Below, piece after piece: positions 5,932 through 12,475 of a DNA stretch of 15,400 nt. The notes beneath the pieces were generated by a model. That model did not search any database, had not been told where the DNA came from, and was given only the letters and a program-made list of their open reading frames with translations. The DNA comes from Baffinella frigidus (taxonomy: Eukaryota; Cryptophyceae; Cryptomonadales; Baffinellaceae), in assembly GCA_026770585.1 (NCBI GenBank), contig MU646345.1, positions 426,541-441,940 on the forward strand, written 5' to 3'. The number at the start of each line of letters is the position of its first letter. Position 1 is the first letter of the stretch. Made by a program: the position numbers and the translations under genes.

Positions 5932-5980
5932 TGACCTTGGTGTAGGCTGAGATCTCGACGATTGGCTGCAGGAAGGGGTT
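5932..5980 (-). pseudogene. NPFLQP-fragment copy d
   Basis: Reads NPFLQPIVEISAYTKVT on the minus strand. It holds the intact GAGATCT site used by family D in copy b. Preceded on the plus strand by ACAGGGGGGTGGAG, like copies c and f. Confidence 0.5.
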
Positions 5981-6064
5981 GGTTGACACGCCACCGCGGC
6001 GCCATTCTTGAGCGCGGATCTAAATGTACTTCTAGGAGCCCACGTTAACTTAGGCAGAGCGGGG

Positions 6065-6120
6065 GACCTTCGTATAGGCCGAGATCTCGACGAGTGGCTG
6101 CAGGAAGAGGTTGCCGCGCC
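6065..6120 (-). pseudogene. NPFLQP-fragment copy e
   Basis: Reads NLFLQPLVEISAYTKVP on the minus strand, with ACG for Thr and TAT for Tyr. Flanked by TCTAAATGTACnT..TAGGAGCCCA sequences on both sides (about 6018-6042 and 6125-6150), a small direct repeat. Confidence 0.5.
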
Positions 6121-6156
6121 GCGCTCTAAATGTACCTAGCTAGGAGCCCAGAGTAA

Positions 6157-6250
6157 GGATTTAATAGATAAACCCTATGGATTCAATAGATAAATCCTAT
6201 GGATTTCATAGACAAATCCTATGGATTTAACAGATAAATCCATAGGCGGG
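6157..6250. repeat. 22-bp minisatellite, four units
   Basis: Units such as GGATTTAATAGATAAACCCT plus AT repeat at 6157, 6179, 6201 and 6223 with a few substitutions. One half unit (AGATAAATCCATAGG) also precedes copy c at about 5797, so the array likely expanded from that flank. Confidence 0.85.
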
Positions 6251-6255
6251 TGAAG

Positions 6256-6310
6256 TGACCTTGGTATAGGCCGAAATCTCGACGAGTGGCTGTAGGAAGG
6301 GGTTGCCGCG
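6256..6310 (-). pseudogene. NPFLQP-fragment copy f, extended frame
   Basis: Reads NPFLQPLVEISAYTKVT on the minus strand. The same frame stays open upstream through 6355, giving QMLESSAQKNGA just before it. That upstream part is what is tandemly repeated at 6323-7030, so the repeats may be the preceding exon or exon part of the same unknown gene. Confidence 0.45.
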
Positions 6311-6322
6311 CCGTGCGGCGCC

Positions 6323-6495
6323 ATTCTTCTGCGCGGAGCTCTCGAGCATCTGTGTGTACAACCCGCGTTAGCCACGCTCCGCTCCTAGGGTGGTCCTATG
6401 CTCCTAGGACTAGCCCTACTGTAGGACCCTACGGCGCTGGTCTTCTGCGCGGAGCTCTCGAGCATCTGTGTGTCCCACCCGCGTTAGCAACAACC
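6323..6495. repeat. Tandem segmental repeat, first block
   Basis: Two copies of TTCTGCGCGGAGCTCTCGAG plus CATCTGTGTGT and ACCCGCGTTAGC lie here (6324 and 6432), separated by GGTGGTCCTATGCTCCTAGG and CCCTACTGTAGGACCCTACG. The whole block is repeated at about 6670-6845 at high identity. Confidence 0.8.
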
Positions 6496-6497
6496 AC

Positions 6498-6607
6498 GCA
6501 AGAGTGCAAGGCTGACCTGAGAAAACAAGTCAGTTCACACGGAATTTGCACCAACGTTGCAAAATTTCGATTTTTCTGTGAGGAGAATGTCCACTTATGA
6601 ACTTTCA
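6498..6607. repeat. 110-bp direct repeat, first copy
   Basis: From AAGAGTGCAAGGCTGACCTG through CAAGTCAGTTCACACGGA, TTTCGATTTTTCTG and GTCCACTTATGAACTT. The second copy is at 7066-7172. I see no coding frame common to both. Confidence 0.85.
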
Positions 6608-6631
6608 GAATACCCGGATTCCAAAGTTTTC

Positions 6632-6660
6632 CCGACGAGTGGCTGCAGGAAGGTGTTGCC
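6632..6660 (-). pseudogene. NPFLQP-fragment copy g, truncated
   Basis: Only NTFLQPLV remains on the minus strand, then unrelated sequence (TTTTCCC side). It leads directly into the second segmental block as copy f leads into the first. Confidence 0.45.
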
Positions 6661-6669
6661 GCACCGCGC

Positions 6670-6892
6670 GGTGTTCTGCGCGGAGCTCTCGAGCATCTGT
6701 GTGTACAACCCGCGTTAGCCACGCTCCGCCCCTAGGGTGGTCCTATGCTCCTAGGACTAGCCCTACTGTAGGACCCTACGGCGCTGGTCTTCTGCGCGGA
6801 GCCCTCGAGCATCTGTGTGTCCAACCCGCGTTAGCCACGCTCCGCCCCTAGGGCCCTACAGTAGGGCTAGTCCTAGGAGCATAGGACCACCA
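6670..6892. repeat. Segmental repeat second block plus inverted tail
   Basis: 6670-6845 repeats 6323-6495. 6846-6892 (CCCTACAGTAGGGCTAGTCC then TAGGAGCATAGGACCACC) is the reverse complement of the 6735-6780 part, giving 40-bp inverted arms around the TTCTGCGCGGAG unit. Two further single units start at 6898 and 7006. Confidence 0.8.
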
Positions 6893-6945
6893 AGAATTCT
6901 TGTGCGCGGAGCTCTCGAGCATCTGCGAGCCCCACCCGCGTTGGG

Positions 6946-6984
6946 GTTCAGAGGGGACGTGGTTTAGAGGGGAAACCTCTGAAC
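6946..6984. repeat. Hairpin of telomere-like words
   Basis: GTTCAGAGG and CCTCTGAAC form 9-bp arms; the loop contains GGTTTAGAGGGG, and ACTAAACCC follows. It resembles a few mutated telomeric units in both orientations. A similar CCTCTACACACTAAACCC lies at about 7973. Confidence 0.5.
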
Positions 6985-7065
6985 ACTAAACCCACTTAAC
7001 CAATTCTTCTGCGCGGAGCTCTCGAGCATCTGCCCCCCCCGCCCGCATGAGACACACGCTACGTA

Positions 7066-7172
7066 AGAGTGTAGGGCTGACCTGAAAAAACAAGTCAGTT
7101 CACACGGAGTTTGTACCAACTTTCCGAAGTTTCGATTTTTCTCTGGGGATCATGTCCACTTATGAACTTGAA
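7066..7172. repeat. 110-bp direct repeat, second copy
   Basis: Counterpart of 6498-6607, about 85 percent alike by eye: GGGCTGACCTGAAAAAACAA, GTCAGTTCACACGGA, TTTCGATTTTTCTC, GTCCACTTATGAACTTG. 7173-7307 beyond it shows no feature I can name. Confidence 0.85.
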
Positions 7173-7318
7173 AAGAATAGTCAGATCTGACTATTTCTCC
7201 TGCAAGCCAGTCAGCTCTACACTCTTGCGTGGAGAGTGGCACGATCGTTGGCTAATCCTGGCAGGAGGTGCACAGCGGGGTGCCGCACGCGTGAGAGCGG
7301 GTTTCGTATCATGCATAA

Positions 7319-7487
7319 TCTCATAGGCTAACGGCCTGAAAATGGAGTAGTTAGGCCTACGGCCTTGCCTAAAACCTCCTACCGTAGGCCAGGGGATCCT
7401 AGGACCAAAAAGTCTCGGCCTACGGTAGCAGGTCCTAGGCAATGCCGTAGGCCTAACTACCCCATTTTCAGGCCGTTACCCTATTAA
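7319..7487. mobile_element. Family G element, 11-bp target duplication
   Basis: A 169-bp element with 62-bp arms: TAACGGCCTGAAAATGG at the left, CCATTTTCAGGCCGTTA at the right, then TTAGGCCTACGGC mirrored inward. ATCATGCATAA stands on both sides (7308-7318 and 7488-7498). Long arms with a 9-11 bp duplication are typical of Mutator-like elements. The loop includes GGATCCTAGGACC. Half copies lie at 2486-2567 and about 13100-13172. Confidence 0.85.
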
Positions 7488-7517
7488 ATCATGCATAAAA
7501 TTGCAAAACACGGAGAC

Positions 7518-7560
7518 CTGATCCATGGTCATCTTCTTCTCGATGGGCTGGAGCCCGAGG
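7518..7560 (-). pseudogene. Exon-end fragment, LGLQPIEKKMTMDQ, copy 2
   Basis: On the minus strand the codons read LGLQPIEKKMTMDQ and stop at CAG|GTCTCC, a possible splice donor. It matches the end of the fragment at 7679-7757 with one synonymous change (GAT for GAC), then diverges at once on both sides. The 118 bp between the two copies has no recognisable function. Confidence 0.45.
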
Positions 7561-7678
7561 GAGCCACTAGCCCTCCGAAGCGAACCAAATCGAGGATGTG
7601 GCGCGCGCCATTCCCAGGCAAGATAGGGTCGAATTCGAGCTTCCGCCGCCTGATAATGACTAACGCTACATGCTCAAC

Positions 7679-7757
7679 CTGGTCCATGGTCATCTTCTTC
7701 TCGATGGGCTGGAGCCCGAGGAACGTGACCAGCACGCTCGTCCCCGACGCCGCTGCA
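7679..7757 (-). pseudogene. Exon fragment, unknown protein
   Basis: Minus-strand codons read ASGTSVLVTFLGLQPIEK then KMTMDQ, nearly all ending in G or C. The 5' edge TTTGCAG| and 3' edge CAG|GTTGAG both look like splice sites. The first half is hydrophobic enough for part of a membrane helix. I do not recognise the family. Upstream on the minus strand, 40 bases away, begins the TGTAGGG array. The second copy at 7518-7560 shows the exon end was duplicated. No neighbouring exon is visible. Confidence 0.45.
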
Positions 7758-7799
7758 AAGTGCCTGCCCATGCCACATGCTTCAGGCTTCAGGAACCTT

Positions 7800-8013
7800 A
7801 CACCCCACACCCTACACCCTACACCCTACACCCTACACCCTACACCCTACACCCTACACCCTACACCCTACACCCTAAACTAGTCCCCTGAACCCTGAAC
7901 CCTGAACCTGTGCAGGGTTCAGAGTTCAGGGTTCAGGGCTCAGGGACCCTACACCCTAAACCCTGGAAAGCAAACCTCTACACACTAAACCCTAACCCCT
8001 AACCCCTAAACCC
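7800..8013 (-). repeat. Degenerate telomere-like block (CCCTACA, CCCTGAA, CCCTAAA)
   Basis: About eleven CCCTACA units (7801-7875), then CCCTGAA units, an inverted TTCAGGG patch, and CCCTAAA/CCCCTAA words to 8013. The G-rich strand is the minus strand. Inside, 7885-7945 forms a hairpin: three CCCTGAA units, a short GTGC turn, then three TTCAGGG-like units. Confidence 0.9.
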
Positions 8014-8049
8014 ATAGGCGAGCTCAGACCCCATGAACTCGTCCTCGAA

Positions 8050-8285
8050 AAAAAAAAACAATCGAAAAACTGGTGGAGATTCCCACGCAGGGCTGGAGGG
8101 GGGGGGTATTCAAAAGTCATTTTGGACGGGAAAACTTTCTCAAAAGTCATTTTTAGCACAAAACGGCTCCAAAAACGAGCAAACGGCTCCAAGAACAAGC
8201 ACGGAATACCACAACCAAGGGCCTGGAGTGGATACCCCATCACGTCGTCCTCATGGAACCCCCCGATTGACACCGCCTTCCTGGT
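8050..8285. other. Unassigned spacer between telomere-like blocks
   Basis: Contains TCAAAAGTCATTTT twice (about 8111 and 8140) and ACGGCTCCAA twice (8163, 8184). A minus frame reads DDVMGYPLQALGCG near 8225-8265 but has no repeat copy to support it. I see no firm gene. Confidence 0.3.
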
Positions 8286-8613
8286 GTAGGGTTTGGGGGT
8301 TTGGGTTAGGTTTAGGGTTTGGGGTTTAGGGTTTGGGGTTAAGGATTTGGGTTTTAGGTTTTAGGTTTTAGGTTTTAGGTTTTAGGTTTTAGGTTTTAGG
8401 GTTTAGGGTTTAGGGTTTAGGGTTTAGGGTTTAGGGTTCAGGGTTCAGGGTTCAGGGTTTATCGTTGGGTTTAGGGTTTAGGGTTTAGGGTTTAGGGTTT
8501 AGGGTTCAGGGTTTATCGTTGGGTTTAGGGTTCAGGGTTTAGGGTTCAGGGTTGAGGTTTAATCGTTGGGTTTAGGGTTCAGGGTTCAGGGTTCAGGGTT
8601 TAGGGTTCAGGGT
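8286..8613 (+). repeat. Telomere-like block with higher-order structure
   Basis: Starts with GGGTTTGGGG variants, then about eight TTTTAGG units (8350-8400), then TTTAGGG, then mixed TTTAGGG/TTCAGGG. The word ATCGTTGGGTTTAGGG recurs at 8461, 8514 and 8561, marking a higher-order repeat of about 50 bp. Read on the minus strand, the block begins directly after the splice-donor-like GT of the exon fragment at 8618-8656. Confidence 0.9.
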
Positions 8614-8617
8614 CTAC

Positions 8618-8656
8618 CTCATCATCTCGTTGGACAGGCTCTCGACAGCCATCGAG
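8618..8656 (-). pseudogene. Exon-end fragment, second copy of 8972-9010
   Basis: Minus strand gives SMAVESLSNEM and a donor ATGAG|GTAGACC. It matches the end of the exon at 8972-9089 with two synonymous changes (GCT for GCC, CTG for CTC). It is cut upstream by the foldbacks at 8664-8941. The intron-like side is pure telomere-like repeat. Confidence 0.5.
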
Positions 8657-8663
8657 CAACCTC

Positions 8664-8800
8664 ATCTCCACAACAGTATTAATTAATTGCTTTTGGCGCA
8701 ACGAAATTTACTACACAAATGCTCTACTATTACTTTTATGAGCAAATCGTGTAGTAATTTTCGTTGTCCAAAAGCAATTAATTAATACTTGTATGGAGAT
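8664..8800. mobile_element. Family C foldback, complete
   Basis: About 137 bp: outer arms ATCTCCACAACAGTATTAAT / TTAATACTTGTATGGAGAT, then inner core arms AACGAAATTTACTACACAA (8700-8718) and CGTGTAGTAATTTTCGTTG (8748-8766), with a 30-base loop. A truncated inverted copy is at 1285-1376. No clear target duplication. Confidence 0.85.
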
Positions 8801-8807
8801 TAAACCG

Positions 8808-8941
8808 CCAACCCTCACGGGAGGACCAAATGATCGATTATATATTTCATGTTTACCCCGACAGACCCCCGGATTTGGGGGGTCTCTTGGGGCAAATCTT
8901 TGGATACAAAATTGATCATTTGGTCCTCCAGTGAGGGTTGG
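8808..8941. mobile_element. Family H foldback
   Basis: Outer arms of about 28 bp: CCAACCCTCACGGGAGGACC / GGTCCTCCAGTGAGGGTTGG, followed by AAATGATC mirrored. A second inverted repeat sits inside (CCCCGACAGACCCCC / GGGGGGTCTCTTGGGG). Eight bases separate it from family C; the two together split the duplicated exon ends at 8618-8656 and 8972-9089. Confidence 0.8.
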
Positions 8942-8971
8942 TGGGAGGCACCAGGAGCGTTTAGGGTTTAC

Positions 8972-9332
8972 CTTCGCATCTCGTTGGAGAGGCTCTCGAC
9001 GGCCATCGAGTAGGGCACCAGCAGCGTCCCCGCCGTGTACCCCCCCGCCCAGAAGCTCCGCGCGCGCACCGCCGCGGCCAGCGTCATGCCTGAGAGGAGG
9101 GGGGCGTGGGGCGTGGGGTGAGGAGGTGAGGAGAGGCGGGTGTGAGCGTGGGAGGATGGGTGTTTGATCGGTGTATGAGGCTGCGGTGTTGTGGATGCAG
9201 GGGGGGGGGGTGGAGGGGGGGGCGCGCGGACCGTTCTCGCGGCGCGTGGCGAGGACCGCGAGGGGGTAGACTGCGGCGATGTCTGTGATCCCCACACACG
9301 CGCCTGCCCAATCCAGCGAGCGGATTATTGGC
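8972..9332 (-). pseudogene. Two-exon gene remnant, possible mitochondrial carrier-like
   Basis: Exon 1 (9232-9332, left edge least sure) encodes ITDIAAVYPLAVLATRRE and ends at AACG|GTCCGC. Exon 2 (8972-9089) encodes SFWAGGYTAGTLLVPYS then MAVESLSNEMR and ends at CGAAG|GTAAAC. The frame is kept through the join (Gly split G|GC). Codon third positions are GC-rich. YPLAVLATR recalls the Px(D/E)xx(K/R) signature of SLC25 mitochondrial carriers and GGYTAGTLLVPYS the even-helix end, but the acidic residue is missing and the intervening loop is short. Upstream and downstream exons are not found; what follows the last donor is a telomere-like CCCTAAA word, then foldbacks. I am confident of coding origin, less of the family. 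Confidence 0.45.
9090..9231 (-). other. 142-bp GT-AG spliceosomal intron
   Basis: On the minus strand it begins GTCCGCGCG and ends CCCCTCCTCTCAG. It is C-rich with a long pyrimidine tract before the acceptor. Removing it joins two high-GC3 exons in one frame. Confidence 0.6.
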
Positions 9333-9901
9333 CTAGCCCGCATCGCGCGATGACGCCAAGGGTACCCGTGCGATGGTGTTGGTGCATAATCCAGAGAACC
9401 ACAGGGTGCTGCACCACGTAGGAACGGGGGCAGGGCATGTTTCTGCCACGTGTCGCGACAGGAGCGACGAGATAGACCGCAGCATTTCAAGGCTCGTGGG
9501 AAGACTAGGCGCACTTGCTCCCCGGTGATGTGGTTCCGTAGAGAAGGGGATTGGACCTGTCGCCATTTCTCGTCGCACGCTCGCCGACATGGTCGCTCTG
9601 TCGCGGGAAGGTGGCGTGGGTGCGTCGCGCTTCGCGAAGCCGCGCCAGGAGCGATCCTCGGCGGTCCCTCGGCGAGAGTTTGTGCCACTGCATCAAATGA
9701 GGATGGAGGTCGAGTCATTTCCTGTTGCAGAGGGTTCGTTTTCGAACCGACTTGCAAAATCCTCGGGGCGGCGGGCGGCGTTGGGAGGGAGCTCCCTCCA
9801 GCCGCGGAAGGAGGTTCCTGGAGAGATTGCGTGGAAGCGCGGTGGGGCGCGCCAGTCGCTGGGTTGCGGTTGCGGTTGATCGCTGATCTCCTTCCGCTTC
9901 G
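9333..9901. other. GC-rich unassigned region
   Basis: Long frames are open on both strands (for example plus 9450-9905 and minus 9332-9757), but they overlap antisense and none shows a recognisable motif. A minus-strand stretch SGLCTNTIARVPLASSR near 9339-9390 could be a further, frame-shifted exon of the gene remnant to its left. No element or repeat is visible, unusual for this window, so it may be unique gene or promoter sequence. Confidence 0.3.
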
Positions 9902-10223
9902 ATGAACAACGCGGAGCTGCTAACCGCGGTAGGGGAGGTTGGCCACCATCTATCATGCACCCTTCACGATGTCCAGGTATCGCTCCAGGCCTCTTCGCCC
10001 CTCCTTTCAGTGCCAATCCTCCCCTTCTCTGGGAGCTAGCCGGATTAGTGCGTCGCGCAGTGGCTGTGGTGGGTATTCATGGCTGGAGGCTCTCCCGCTG
10101 GCAAGCCTACCGGGGCTTGTGCGCAGCCTCGAAGAGGCGGTATTATGCGACGATTTCACACGATCGCCCCCCTCCGTCCTGACCGGCTGGAGGGGGCTGA
10201 TCTGGGGACACAGTCCCGTGTAG
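9902..10223 (+). CDS. Possible small two-exon gene, hypothetical
   Basis: An ATG at 9902 begins MNNAELLTAVGEVGHHL then SCTLHDVQ and reaches CAG|GTATCG. A pyrimidine-rich stretch ends CCTCCTTTCAG| at 10010, and the frame from 10011 stays open to TAG at 10221-10223 (contains LPLASLPGLVRSLEEAV). The putative intron is only 34 nt. I do not recognise the protein and there is no second copy to test the frame; another frame over 9955-10182 is also open. Treat as a low-confidence candidate. Confidence 0.2.
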
Positions 10224-10281
10224 GATAGCCGGAGAGACTTTACATGTGCCCCGCCTGACGACCGCGCACGTCACGTCACCC

Positions 10282-10496
10282 GGCCCCACCAGCAACCCGT
10301 AGCAGCTTTTACCGGATCCTTGGAAGAAATCGGGAATGAATTATTTGTTTTGGCAAATGCGTAGGACCCTACGGTAGGAAACCCTAGGGACCTCGATTTG
10401 CTGACGGGGAGATTCGAGGAGATTTCCTCATTTTAGCTGAAATTTACTACAGTACCCGACCCGGATAAAAGCTGCAACGGGTTGCTGGTGGGGTGG
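10282..10496. mobile_element. Foldback S overlapping a coding fragment
   Basis: Arms of about 35 bp: CCCCACCAGCAACCCGTAGC at 10284 mirrors GCAACGGGTTGCTGGTGGGG at 10474. Inside lies GCGTAGGACCCTACGGTAGG (10361-10380), the second core, and AAATTTACTACA (10440-10451), a weak half of the first core. Its right arm is also the start of the coding fragment that follows, so the left arm may be an inverted duplicate of exon sequence. Confidence 0.6.
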
Positions 10497-10590
10497 CAGA
10501 GCGAGATGCACAACCAGGCGCGCGAGGAGCAGGAGCGCATCGCGCGCATGACGGAGCAGCTTGTCCCGGAGGACGCCACCAGGCAAGCAG
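10464..10590 (+). pseudogene. Coding fragment, charged helical peptide
   Basis: Reads DKSCNGLLVGWQSEMHNQAR, then EEQERIARMTEQLVPEDATR. Almost all codons end in G or C, and the Glu/Arg/Gln spacing fits a helix or coiled coil. The frame remains open to 10808, but after about 10590 the sequence loses coding character. TTTACTACAG| at 10442-10451 could be a splice acceptor. Family not recognised. Confidence 0.4.
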
Positions 10591-10624
10591 CGCCCCACCA
10601 GCCCTCAGGGTTGGAGCAAATCGA

Positions 10625-10797
10625 CCATTTTGGATCTCCGATTCCTTCGGGAGTGAAGTCGGAATTCGCGACTTCAACGGCTCCAATTCTCCTTGAAATC
10701 GGGAAATCGGAAATCGACGATTTGCTCAAGCCGGGAGGGCTGGTGGCCACGCATCTGTGCCAGGGCAGCTTACTACTGAAAACCCCCAGGGGAAGTG
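10625..10797. other. Unassigned stretch
   Basis: Small words repeat (AAATCGGGAAATCGGAAATCG near 10697, read as overlapping AAATCGG units). The plus frame is open but unsupported. I see nothing firm. Confidence 0.25.
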
Positions 10798-10836
10798 TCA
10801 AAAAGTAGCGGACACTCTGGTGTCCTATACTTTTGA
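10798..10836. repeat. Short hairpin
   Basis: TCAAAAAGTAGCGGACAC pairs imperfectly with GTGTCCTATACTTTTGA around a 4-base turn. Confidence 0.7.
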
Positions 10837-10992
10837 GCCATTTTCTCCTCAAAAGGCAATTTTCACCCCCAAAGACGTGACCAAAATTCGTCAAAAGGTA
10901 ACCTACAAGTAATTTTAGTGTCGTGTCCAAGAATTTTGAGACTTCCTCTGGGGCTTTGCAGTAGTTAGATTACACCGTGCAACATTGCAGAG

Positions 10993-11072
10993 GGAAGCTT
11001 GGATCTTGAGAAGATAAGGACTATCTTAATCATATTTTACGATATAGTTATCCCTTATCTCCCTTAGCTTCC
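10993..11072. repeat. Imperfect foldback
   Basis: GGAAGCTT...AGATAAGGACTAT at the left mirrors ATAGTTATCCCTTATCT...AAGCTTCC-like sequence (AGCTTCC) at the right. A/T-rich loop. No target duplication seen. Confidence 0.6.
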
Positions 11073-11114
11073 TCTTAATCCTTTTGATAAATTCACTTCC
11101 CAGATACGACGTAA

Positions 11115-11156
11115 CAGCTGAGATTACGATTACGACGCAGCAGCTGAGATTACGAC
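11115..11156. repeat. Two-copy tandem, CAGCTGAGATTACGA
   Basis: CAGCTGAGATTACGA occurs at about 11116 and 11142, linked by TTACGACGCAG. The foldback Q2 starts ten bases later. Confidence 0.7.
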
Positions 11157-11165
11157 GTATAATTA

Positions 11166-11335
11166 GAGCGCTGTGCAGAGAAGTTGGCCACCGAAAATGG
11201 AAAAATAGGAAAATTGGAGCCATTTTGTCCACTTTTGAGAAATTCATGGTACTAAATTTCTCAAAAGTTGACAAAATGGCTCCAATTTCTTGATTTTCCA
11301 TTATTTCCCGTGGCCAACTTCTCTGCACAGCGCTC
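11166..11335. mobile_element. Long TA-flanked foldback Q2
   Basis: A 170-bp element with arms of about 80 bp: GAGCGCTGTGCAGAGAAGTT at the left, AACTTCTCTGCACAGCGCTC at the right, inner arms TTTTGAGAAATT/AATTTCTCAAAA. TA lies on both sides (11164-11165, 11336-11337). It shares the TA-GAGCG border and long-arm design with Q1 at 5557, but the arm sequences differ. Confidence 0.8.
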
Positions 11336-11356
11336 TACGACGCGCGTCAGCCCAAG

Positions 11357-11441
11357 ATCAAATGCTGACTTTTGGCGTGTTTCCTGGGCAATACTCCAAT
11401 AATTAACTTATGAATCTGTTCGCATGGATAGCCTCGTGTGG
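11357..11441. mobile_element. Right half of a family J element
   Basis: GATCAAATGCTGACTTTTGG through GCATGGATAGCCTCGTGTGG, about 95 percent like 2715-2800. It starts exactly where the inner palindrome of the complete element ends, and lacks everything to its left. Confidence 0.85.
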
Positions 11442-11511
11442 AAGACGGGTTTCGGCTGACGCCACCTTTTGAGGCCTCGAAAAATCAGCGCGATCCACCC
11501 GGCTTCCCAAG

Positions 11512-11673
11512 TTTATCTCACACGATCTATTTATTAATTGGTTGTAGAAAGTCACCCCCCCCACAAAATCGTCAACTTAATACTTGAATTGATAATAGTA
11601 AACAATAAGTTAACGCTTTTGTGGGTGAGTTGACTGTCTAAAATCAATCAATAAATACATTCTGTGAGATAAA
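11512..11673. mobile_element. MITE-like element, family I
   Basis: Inverted ends TTTATCTCACACGATCTATT and AAATACATTCTGTGAGATAAA, plus ATTAATTGG mirrored as TCAATCAAT. The inside has a C-tract and ACAAAATCGTCAACTTA paired with TAAGTTAACGCTTTTGTGG. No coding capacity. Confidence 0.7.
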
Positions 11674-11688
11674 AGTGCAGTGCAGCCC

Positions 11689-11837
11689 AGCTCTATCCCA
11701 CTTTGATGTGGGCTCCTCATCAACCCCCCCCCAAAAAAAAATTTACTTGTGAATTTCCTGGGTGGGTCCAACATTCACATGGGAAATGGGGGGGGGGGGC
11801 GAATTGATGAGGAGCCCACATGAACTGGGACAGAGCT
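11689..11837. mobile_element. Family A MITE copy 2
   Basis: About 149 bp: AGCTCTATCCCACTTTGATG at the left, CATGAACTGGGACAGAGCT at the right, with GGGCTCCTCATCAA mirrored as TTGATGAGGAGCCC. C- and G-tracts face each other in the interior. TA follows the right end; the left flank is CA. Its right end is the closest match to the satellite unit end. Confidence 0.75.
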
Positions 11838-12032
11838 ATACTACGATGGTTTCTGATTGGCGGATTTGTACCAGGGGGGCGTCGGGAAAGCGAGTGTTGA
11901 GACTTTCATCTCGGAAGATAACTGAATCAGTTCCTTTTCAATAAGAGGTTGAATAGGAGAAATCAGGCAGGGCATGGTAAATTTGGTAAGTCCTCCTGAT
12001 TGAATAAAAAAACTTGTCAGGGAATAGTCTCG
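11838..12032. other. Unassigned AT-balanced spacer
   Basis: No repeat, hairpin of note or supported frame. Short words AATCAGGCAGG and CCTCCTGATT form a weak inverted pair near 11965-12000. Confidence 0.25.
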
Positions 12033-12180
12033 TCTGGGAACATGTTTAATTTAAAAGAAAATGGCCTATCAAACCGGATAGTGGCCCTATTCAAATTTAC
12101 CTAGGGCCCTAATTGACCTTCGTCCAACTCCTATGAACAGATAGGGATCCTTTTTCTTTTGAATCAAACATGTCCCCGGA
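12033..12180. mobile_element. Foldback family E
   Basis: TCTGGGAACATGTTTAATTT followed by AAAAGAAAA mirrors TTTTTCTTTTGAATCAAACA and TGTCCCCGGA at the right. Its ends resemble those of the elements at 12359 and 14418 (CCGGGGAAA/CCGGGAACA). The loop has CCTAGGGCCC. Confidence 0.65.
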
Positions 12181-12190
12181 TAAGGTCGGA

Positions 12191-12355
12191 TCTCATCCGG
12201 TCAGGTATTTAAATTAAATGCTCGGGAGTTCCCCGAATGTACGAAAATCACTACACATGATCTTTCGGACACGACTCTTTCATCGCCTGTGTAGTAATTT
12301 TCGTTGTATGGGGAACTCCGCCGAACATTTAGATTAAATACCTGATCGGATGAGA
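12191..12355. mobile_element. Family D foldback copy 2
   Basis: About 93 percent like 5349-5505, same orientation, with core arms ACGAAAATCACTACACA (12241-12257) and TGTGTAGTAATTTTCGT. Left border TCGGATCT and right border TGAGATCT match at six of eight positions, consistent with a decayed copy of the same 8-bp duplication. Confidence 0.85.
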
Positions 12356-12358
12356 TCT

Positions 12359-12475
12359 AATCCGGGAACAAGTATTTTTCTTTCAAGTCTCTGGCAACAA
12401 AAACCACCACACAAATAAAGCAATTGGGTAGTAATTTTCTTGCAGATTCTTGAATCAAACATATTTGTTCCCGGC
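12359..12475. mobile_element. Foldback O, 8-bp flanking repeat
   Basis: A 117-bp foldback: AATCCGGGAACAAGTATTTT at the left, ATATTTGTTCCCGGC at the right, with core-like arms ACAAAAACCACCACACAAA and GGGTAGTAATTTTCTTG. TGAGATCT stands on both sides (12351-12358, 12476-12483). The left copy is also the right border of family D copy 2, so O landed next to or inside that border. Confidence 0.75.

Noticed and set aside
6286-6851. MANAGCTHRCSRAPRR-like minus frames as BIR relatives
   Set aside because: ANAG resembles the BIR start, but no GFFY or CxxCG follows, and the frame is only one of three open over this tandem repeat.
8711-9757. A 348-codon open minus-strand frame as one protein
   Set aside because: It reads through the 142-bp intron, the family C and H foldbacks and a telomere-like word. 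Only the part encoding ITDIAAVYPLAVLATRRE looks like real protein.
9450-9905. A 151-codon plus-strand frame
   Set aside because: It is antisense to another long open frame in GC-rich DNA, has no motif and no repeated copy that shows silent divergence.
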